IMG/VR virus record: IMGVR_UViG_3300048790_000047
Coordinates: 1 to 58,793 of that record
From: a virus
DNA: 58,793 nucleotides
Direction: 5' to 3' (one strand)
Below, in pieces: positions 53,910-58,793 of the stretch. The position numbers and the translations under genes are program-made. The notes under the pieces were generated by a model. The model was not told the origin of the DNA. It saw only the letters and a program-made list of their open reading frames with translations, and ran no database searches. Numbering within the stretch: the stretch's first letter is position 1; every line of letters starts with the position of its first letter.

Positions 53910-56683
53910 TACACATCTCCTAGCTCGTGCACCGTCGGCGCAACCTGCATATTGGAAATGAGCACGCGCGCATTAAGCTCGAACTGCCACTGCTCGACTT
54001 TGTAGCCCGAAATGATGCGCAGGAGTTCGCCAGACTTGCGGAGTTCGCGAACCGTCACGAGATTGCCATCCGCGAACACGCGGACAATTCCGTACTGACC
54101 CGTTGCGAGGGTGTTCCACGCAGGGTCGTCCGTCTCAAGCTCCTGGCGCTTCGCAGACTGTGTGGGTGTGTTTGGCGGCACAGTGAAGAACACCCGCATA
54201 GCCGACAAGTTCGCCTTCGCCTTCTGCTGATATATTTTTGAGCGCCACGTATAAGGCTGAATGAGCGGAGCCTCGTCAGTGAAGTCAAAGTAGTACACAC
54301 CCCCGTTCTGCACGAGCAGGCCGATGCCTGTCCACGGGTCGGTGAGCACATTCTGAATGTCAAAGCCATTGGGCGAGCCCAACGAGTTGAACCCGAGGCG
54401 GTGGCCGCCTGGCTGTGGCCAGATCGAAAAGCTCTGCGCGTCGGACGGGTTGAGTTCAATCGTGAACCCTTGCTGCGCATAGGTGTCGACGCCATTGGTG
54501 ACAGACCCATATGCAAAGTAGGACGACGCCAAAAGAATGGCGCGCGTAGACATAGGCGGCGTGAGCTTCGCCCAGTTCTCGCGGGTGATCCACAACTCAG
54601 TTGTGTTCGTCGCCTGGCCGAAAGACGTGACCAATATCAAGCCGTTCAGGCTCGTGTAATACACGCCGGTGTCGCCACCTAGGATCGACCCGCGCGAACT
54701 GCACGGCTCTTTTAGGGCCGACTTTGAGAGCGCCATGTTGGCCGGGTTAACGCCGGTCAACGTGTAGGGCGTGCCCGATGTGCAGACGACAAGCGTTTGT
54801 CCCGTCACGCCAAGTCCCACGATCGGGAACTCAGTCGTAACAACATAAGACGGCGGCCACGCGTGCGGGAAATACGGCTCGCTGAACCAGACCTCGTTAC
54901 CTTTGAAGCCGACGGTCATGCCATTAGGCATCGCGACAATCCCGAGGAGCCCTTCCGGCGGCGGGAACCACAGGGTGCTGGGCATCTGCAAGTTGAAGGC
55001 GACCACTACATCTGAGAGCGTGTCGATCACCTGACCGGCCGGGGAGCCGGCCACAACCGTGCCGTTCGTACCCCCAGTGACGGACACCGTATTGTTGTTC
55101 GACAGCGTGACAGCCCCGGTGGCGATATCAATATCGCACACCCAGAAGAACACAGTCTGGCCTGTGGCGCCGCTGACAGTCCGGTAGAGGCGGATCGTCT
55201 TGAGGTTGCGCGCAACGCCCATGTCATCAGGCGGCGGACCGAACGTGTCCACCGTCCATGTGCCGTTGTCCCAGCCGTTTACAAGCGTGGGCGGGCTGGG
55301 CGGACCCTCTTCGCCATATTCCGTGATCCAGGTGTAAACATACGCGCGCGCCTCGATCACCGACGAAGTCGTGAGGTCACCCCACATCTGCCAATCGGGC
55401 TGGCCACCGGCCATCGCAGGCGCTTCGCCGGGAGGACCGTTCGTCCAAGTCGCAGCCTGCGCGCCGTTACCCGCGTTCGCGTTATCGTCAGCCAGCGCAA
55501 TCGGGATCGCCGTATCCATGAGGAAGCCAATCCAGTACTGGGTGTCCATCAGGAGCCCAGTTGGATTGACGAACTGTGACGACAGCGCAACGCTGATCTG
55601 GCATCCAGTCACGATAGCGCCGGTGTTTAGAAGCTGCCCTGGCGTCCCGTTATTGTCATCGTATACGACCGCGGCGAAGTTGGCCGTAGTGCTGAGGGCC
55701 AGCGGCATGAGCGAGACTTCGTTGAGCGTCATAGCGCCGGTGGGCGTAACCGGCGTCAGGATCAGCATGTTGCCACCTGGCGTAGCGCTATTTGTCGAGA
55801 TTGAATTAGGGAAGCCTAGCTGCGCGCTGTCGCCGCCACCGGTGACGGACACCATAGGTTCGCAACCCGGCGCGGGCACGCCCAATAGCCACGGCGCCTG
55901 TCCGGCGCTAATACGCGCGTGCGTGTTGTACTGTGGCGGCAGCGACGGACTGGCAAAATAGTAGCGGTCGTATTGGTCATCGACGACTGGCGAGCGCAAC
56001 ACGTTCGTGTCCGGGTCCGCGAACTCCAGCCACGTCGCGGCACCGGTGATCGAGCTATCGAAATTCGGGTTTATGCCTCCCGTAAAATAGGGAGTGGCCC
56101 AGCTAAAGCGCGCGCCGCTAGTCGACTCAGCGACAGCCAGCGTATTATACGCCTCGCCATAGTCTGCGGCCTGGACGTAGATAACCGCGCCATTGATGGT
56201 GTTAGGTGCAAACGTCGTAGGATTTTTGAGGGCGCCCGACAGATCGAGCGCTGTGTTCGCGCTGGTATCGGTGCCATACAAGACGCCGGCATTGGTAGAG
56301 AGCCCGTTGTCCGCCGTGAGTGCGTCAAGCAGATTTTGAGCGCTTATTGCAGCCGTAGCGCCAATGAGCACGTCGAACGCGTTCGTTACCGTCGCGGTAA
56401 ACTTGTACGTCATCTCCCCGAGTGTCACCGTGTCACCTTCATGGGGGACACCGAGGACCGTCAGCGTGTCGCTCGCGGCGGCCTGCGTGACTGTGGGTAC
56501 GCGATAGACGTACTTGGCAGCGCTGTTCAAAAGCGTGCGCAGGAGCTTCGGCGTGCGCCATCCGTTGAGGGCACCTGAGAACAGATACCCGTTTACGGAG
56601 TTCGCAGCCTGCCCCGCTGGCAGAAGATGGTCATCCCATGCCGGCAACATTCCGCCATATTGATCGAGCTTAATGCCCGGCAT
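53909..56683 (-). CDS. Large tail protein, probable nozzle (tail tubular protein B-like)
   Basis: 924 residues. The opening 'GGMLPAWDDHLLPAGQAANSVNGYLFSGALNGWR' is the typical start of podovirus tail tubular protein B/stabilisation proteins, where 'LLPxxQAxxxxNxxxxSGxLxxxR' contacts the tail core. The rest is beta-rich with many short strands and loops. The size matches T7 gp12-like nozzle proteins. Contains one exact palindrome (56386). Role from N-terminal pattern and position. Confidence 0.8.
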   Translation of the reverse strand: MPGIKLDQYGGMLPAWDDHLLPAGQAANSVNGYLFSGALNGWRTPKLLRTLLNSAAKYVYRVPTVTQAAASDTLTVLGVPHEGDTVTLGEMTYKFTATVTNAFDVLIGATAAISAQNLLDALTADNGLSTNAGVLYGTDTSANTALDLSGALKNPTTFAPNTINGAVIYVQAADYGEAYNTLAVAESTSGARFSWATPYFTGGINPNFDSSITGAATWLEFADPDTNVLRSPVVDDQYDRYYFASPSLPPQYNTHARISAGQAPWLLGVPAPGCEPMVSVTGGGDSAQLGFPNSISTNSATPGGNMLILTPVTPTGAMTLNEVSLMPLALSTTANFAAVVYDDNNGTPGQLLNTGAIVTGCQISVALSSQFVNPTGLLMDTQYWIGFLMDTAIPIALADDNANAGNGAQAATWTNGPPGEAPAMAGGQPDWQMWGDLTTSSVIEARAYVYTWITEYGEEGPPSPPTLVNGWDNGTWTVDTFGPPPDDMGVARNLKTIRLYRTVSGATGQTVFFWVCDIDIATGAVTLSNNNTVSVTGGTNGTVVAGSPAGQVIDTLSDVVVAFNLQMPSTLWFPPPEGLLGIVAMPNGMTVGFKGNEVWFSEPYFPHAWPPSYVVTTEFPIVGLGVTGQTLVVCTSGTPYTLTGVNPANMALSKSALKEPCSSRGSILGGDTGVYYTSLNGLILVTSFGQATNTTELWITRENWAKLTPPMSTRAILLASSYFAYGSVTNGVDTYAQQGFTIELNPSDAQSFSIWPQPGGHRLGFNSLGSPNGFDIQNVLTDPWTGIGLLVQNGGVYYFDFTDEAPLIQPYTWRSKIYQQKAKANLSAMRVFFTVPPNTPTQSAKRQELETDDPAWNTLATGQYGIVRVFADGNLVTVRELRKSGELLRIISGYKVEQWQFELNARVLISNMQVAPTVHELGDV
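56386..56400. repeat. TTACCGYSRCGGTAA palindrome, exact
   Basis: TTACCGTCGCGGTAA inside the nozzle gene; encodes Phe-Thr-Ala-Thr-Val-Thr with its flanks on the minus strand. Confidence 0.92.
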
Positions 56684-56695
56684 GGGACTGAGACC

Positions 56696-57148
56696 TTACG
56701 AGATACGGGAACGCCCCGCGATGTTAGACTGATCATTGGAGCCGGCGCCGTCGACGGGACGGAAGACAGGGGTAGAGCTACCCGAGGTTTCGTCTCGCTT
56801 CATGGGCGGCCGGTTCTTCTGCTGATCAGCGTAGAACTGCGCGCGCTTGCGCCCAGCCTCTTGTTCAAGTTGGATCGTCGACTTCTGGCGATCATTGAGC
56901 GGCGCCGGTTTGTGCACGACGGGCGGCCGGTTGCGGTGCTCGGTCATCTTTGCCACAAAGTCGTCGATCTTGATCTGCTTGTCGTTACGCACTTCAGCCG
57001 TGGCTTCAGCCGTGGCTTCTTGCGCAGCGACCGGCTTTACATCGGACAGCGGCGCAGCTTTAGCCTTGGCGCGCTTCGGCGCCGGTGTTTCAGCGGCCGG
57101 GCTTGACGCTTCCGCTATCTGATCCTGGGGTGCTTGGTCCGTCGGCAT
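56696..57148 (-). CDS. Ala/Lys-rich virion-region protein
   Basis: 150 residues from the ATG at 57146-57148, with AAGGAG seven bases before it. N-terminal Ala/Pro/Glu-rich disorder with an 'EATAEATAEV' repeat, then a charged region 'NDRQKSTIQLEQEAGRKRAQFYADQQKNRP'. It lies upstream of the nozzle gene. A tail-assembly or scaffold-like role is possible; family unknown. Confidence 0.6.
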   Translation of the reverse strand: MPTDQAPQDQIAEASSPAAETPAPKRAKAKAAPLSDVKPVAAQEATAEATAEVRNDKQIKIDDFVAKMTEHRNRPPVVHKPAPLNDRQKSTIQLEQEAGRKRAQFYADQQKNRPPMKRDETSGSSTPVFRPVDGAGSNDQSNIAGRSRIS

Positions 57149-57323
57149 TGTCAACTCCTTGTGAGACTACGGGTGTCGAGGCATCAAAACTACCGCCAAT
57201 GGCGGCTCTTCGCGCTCCATGGTCCGCGCGCTCGGCACGGCCCTGGGAGTACAAAATACGGGGACGTTTGGCGTTGGCGTCCATCGCGGCCTGGAGATTG
57301 GCATGAGGACGTTTACGCTTCAT
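57090..57323 (-). CDS. Small basic protein
   Basis: 77 residues, ATG at 57321-57323. Basic N-terminus ('KRKRPHANLQAAMDANAKRPRIL'), Ser/Gly/Pro C-terminus overlapping the next start by 59 bases. Unknown. Confidence 0.5.
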   Translation of the reverse strand: MKRKRPHANLQAAMDANAKRPRILYSQGRAERADHGARRAAIGGSFDASTPVVSQGVDNADGPSTPGSDSGSVKPGR

Positions 57324-57562
57324 TAAAGCAAGCCCGTGCGGAACAGAGGGCAGTGTAACGCCTGCCCTATCTGGTTACGCTTTTTCAGGTCCAACGCCAG
57401 CAGAGCGGCAGCGAAGCGCTTGCTCTTGGGGTCGTACGTGTTGTATTTGAGCGGCCCCACTAAAGCCTTACATATTAACGAAATCTGCGGGGGTCTCGGC
57501 TGAAATGTGGCACAGCCAGATACCAGCGACAGAATTATGAGCAGTGGTGCTAGGTACTTCAT
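57323..57562 (-). CDS. Small lipoprotein in the lysis cassette
   Basis: 79 residues. Signal peptide 'KYLAPLLIILSLVSGC' with lipobox LVSGC, then 'IGP/VGPLKYNTYDPKSKRF...LKKRNQIGQALHCP', a motif seen in short phage lipoproteins. It follows a membrane protein and the endolysin, so it may be an outer-membrane spanin component (Rz1-like), although its Pro content is low for classical Rz1. Confidence 0.75.
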   Translation of the reverse strand: MKYLAPLLIILSLVSGCATFQPRPPQISLICKALVGPLKYNTYDPKSKRFAAALLALDLKKRNQIGQALHCPLFRTGLL

Positions 57563-57565
57563 GGC

Positions 57566-57904
57566 TCAATAGTCCTTACGGTCCCAGGGGTCGGGCTTGG
57601 CTACGGATGCAGGCGTGTTGACACTTTCGGTCGCGTTGTTAACCGTTGTGTTTACGACAGCCGACTGGGCGTGATCCCGATTAAGCTGGAGCTTGACGCC
57701 GACACCCATCATGAACGTGGCAATGGCAACGGCAACGGCCGCCCACCACAGGTCTTTCCGCATCCCGGTCAAGAACGGCCCGATCACAGGGATAGCTGTA
57801 GTGAACCAGCCCGCGGCGAACAGCAGGATGGCAAGCCCAAAACCGGTGCCAAAATGCCACACCAAACCCCAAAGCCCGGCAAAGAAAACGTGGAGCGCGA
57901 TCAT
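57566..57904 (-). CDS. Membrane protein of the lysis cassette
   Basis: 112 residues. Hydrophobic helices at about 3-20, 22-42 ('GLAILLFAAGWFTTAIPVIG') and 52-72 ('LWWAAVAVAIATFMMGVGV'), then a soluble tail ending 'DPWDRKDY'. Located between endolysin and lipoprotein genes; possibly an inner-membrane spanin or second holin. Confidence 0.7.
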   Translation of the reverse strand: MIALHVFFAGLWGLVWHFGTGFGLAILLFAAGWFTTAIPVIGPFLTGMRKDLWWAAVAVAIATFMMGVGVKLQLNRDHAQSAVVNTTVNNATESVNTPASVAKPDPWDRKDY

Positions 57905-57905
57905 G

Positions 57906-58529
57906 TTATTTCCCGTTCATAAAATTCGAGAACAGCGTCCAGTACCCTGCATGGGGGGTAACTTTTTCAGCGGGCGCAGCTTTCTTGATTACCAGTTCTG
58001 GCGGCGGCGTCACGTCCGGCGAAGGAGGGCCGAGGTCAGCTATTTTGATTGCAATCGGCGGCCCGTTGATCCCCTTCAAGCATGACGCCTGCTCAGCGCG
58101 ACGGCGCGTATCGAGCCCCTTGATCACGCGACCACCTGCCCGATTATAGAGCCGTAGCGCGTCACACGCGGCGGTCCAGTTACCTTCGTTCGAGAACTTA
58201 GCCATAGACGATCGACAGAAGCCGCCGACGCCAATGTTATAAGTCGTCGAGATAAACACGACGTGCACGCCGTCGGGTAGATCGCGGTTGAGGCACGCAG
58301 TGAGCCCGTCATCGTACTTGACGAGGGCCTTTTCAAGCCGGACTTTGCAGCCGGCCGGTGTGTCAACGTCGCCCATTTTCACAGGGCTATCTGCGTTCGT
58401 CTCGCCGTAGCAGATCGTAACGACGCCGACTACGTCCTTGTACGCGTGCGTGTCCAGCCCCTCGAATGGCATGATCATGGCCGCCGCGGCAGCTAAAACT
58501 CCAGCCGATGCACGCGATGCCCGGTTCAT
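57906..58529 (-). CDS. Endolysin, GH24 lysozyme
   Basis: 207 residues. 'PFEGLDTHAYKDVVGVVTICYGETN' carries the catalytic triad with T4-lysozyme spacing: Glu23, Asp32, Thr38. 'YNIGVGGFCRSSMAKFSNEGNW' and 'RAGGRVIKGLDTRRRAEQASCL' complete the GH24 fold. The N-terminal 'GVLAAAAAMIM' hydrophobic stretch could be a signal-arrest-release anchor, letting it be secreted through the host Sec system. A 50-residue Pro-rich C-terminal tail follows. Starts overlapping the holin stop (ATGA). Confidence 0.94.
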   Translation of the reverse strand: MNRASRASAGVLAAAAAMIMPFEGLDTHAYKDVVGVVTICYGETNADSPVKMGDVDTPAGCKVRLEKALVKYDDGLTACLNRDLPDGVHVVFISTTYNIGVGGFCRSSMAKFSNEGNWTAACDALRLYNRAGGRVIKGLDTRRRAEQASCLKGINGPPIAIKIADLGPPSPDVTPPPELVIKKAAPAEKVTPHAGYWTLFSNFMNGK

Positions 58530-58747
58530 GACACGTCAAACTTCTTCTGAGTGACGAAACGCGCGATAAGCGCAGCGAAGACCACTACGAACAACAAGCT
58601 CGCAAGTTCGAGTGGCGTGATTGGCAGATACGGCCCGATTACCGGGAGAGCTACCTCAAGACCAGAGAGAACGGCGGCGCCAATTAGAAGTCGAACGCTC
58701 CACGCGTACTTCAACAAGTCGCGCCAATCGTCTCCGATATTGAGCAT
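58526..58747 (-). CDS. Holin
   Basis: 73 residues. Two membrane segments, 'LLIGAAVLSGLEVALPVIG' and 'LASLLFVVVFAALIARFV', separated by a Pro-rich turn, with a charged C-terminal tail. Directly upstream of the endolysin. Small two-segment holins of this form are common in phages. It permits or triggers endolysin activity. Confidence 0.82.
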   Translation of the reverse strand: MLNIGDDWRDLLKYAWSVRLLIGAAVLSGLEVALPVIGPYLPITPLELASLLFVVVFAALIARFVTQKKFDVS

Positions 58748-58750
58748 CTT

Positions 58751-58793
58751 TCATGCTCCAGTGGGACCAGTTGTGGCAGCGGCCGGGAGCGGG
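58751..58793 (-). CDS. Collagen-like fibre protein, C-terminal end (joins 1-356)
   Basis: Reads ...GPLPAAATTGPTGA-stop on the minus strand and joins in frame with the gene at 1-356 when the window ends are connected. The Gly-X-Y pattern is briefly interrupted (PLPAAATT) before the final GPTGA. Confidence 0.8.
   Translation of the reverse strand, partial: PLPAAATTGPTGA

Noticed and set aside
1-58793. CRISPR arrays
   Set aside because: Repeats are dispersed 15-bp palindromes without regular spacing; no direct-repeat/spacer pattern was seen.
1-58793. tRNA genes, integrase, phage RNA polymerase
   Set aside because: No tRNA-like cloverleaf was noticed in the gene-free regions and no recombinase or single-subunit polymerase motifs were found in the reading frames; absence by eye only.

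Overview
The window looks like the complete genome of a tailed double-stranded DNA phage, most likely a podovirus of a moderately GC-rich proteobacterium. It has a P22/T7-style portal of about 767 residues, a scaffold, a major capsid protein and three very long internal virion-type proteins. It has no recognisable tape measure, sheath, integrase, RNA polymerase or tRNA. The host group is inferred only. The two window ends join in frame inside one collagen-like gene (2 bases of a Gly codon at the left edge, the third at the right edge), so the sequence is probably a circularly permuted or circularly assembled genome opened at an arbitrary point.

Layout. (1) About 1-11.4 kb, leftward: portal, two collagen-like fibre genes, a glycosyltransferase and a methyltransferase, small head proteins, scaffold, major capsid protein with a strong terminator, neck/adaptor genes and a third collagen-like gene. 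This unit runs through the junction into 58.8-43.4 kb, also leftward: holin, endolysin, a membrane protein and a lipoprotein, a large tail protein, the long internal virion proteins, an HNH protein and an HslV-like Ntn hydrolase. (2) 11.56-15.16 kb, rightward: small terminase candidate, calcineurin-like phosphoesterase, endonuclease VII-like HNH protein, large terminase. (3) 15.1-19.5 kb, leftward: small accessory genes, including a DUF2829/Tad2-like anti-Thoeris candidate, an OmpR-type winged-helix protein and a chain of tiny membrane peptides. (4) 19.5-20.8 kb: AT-rich noncoding control region, symmetric about position 20168.5, probably an origin and/or mirrored early promoters. (5) 20.8-43.4 kb, rightward: many small unknown genes, a MoxR-type ATPase with a zincin/VWA partner, two paralogous HNH proteins, family A DNA polymerase, HD phosphohydrolase, dNTP diphosphohydrolase-like protein, PD-(D/E)XK nuclease, VRR-NUC nuclease, SNF2-like helicase, a Cys-cluster replication-associated protein and a PrimPol-DUF927 primase-helicase.

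The most striking feature not explained by genes is a 15-bp near-perfect palindrome, TTACCGYSRCGGTAA. I count 16 copies matching all 12 fixed bases and 7 with one mismatch. It occurs between genes and inside genes, and is densest in the early region (about 19.7-40.6 kb). It resembles a genome-wide operator or stoperator-like system or another DNA-binding array. Other notable points are the symmetric control region, an apparent second coding frame of Y-x-R-S repeats at the end of the small terminase gene, a likely frameshift joining a small early gene to the VRR-NUC nuclease, and possible glycosylation of the collagen-like fibres.
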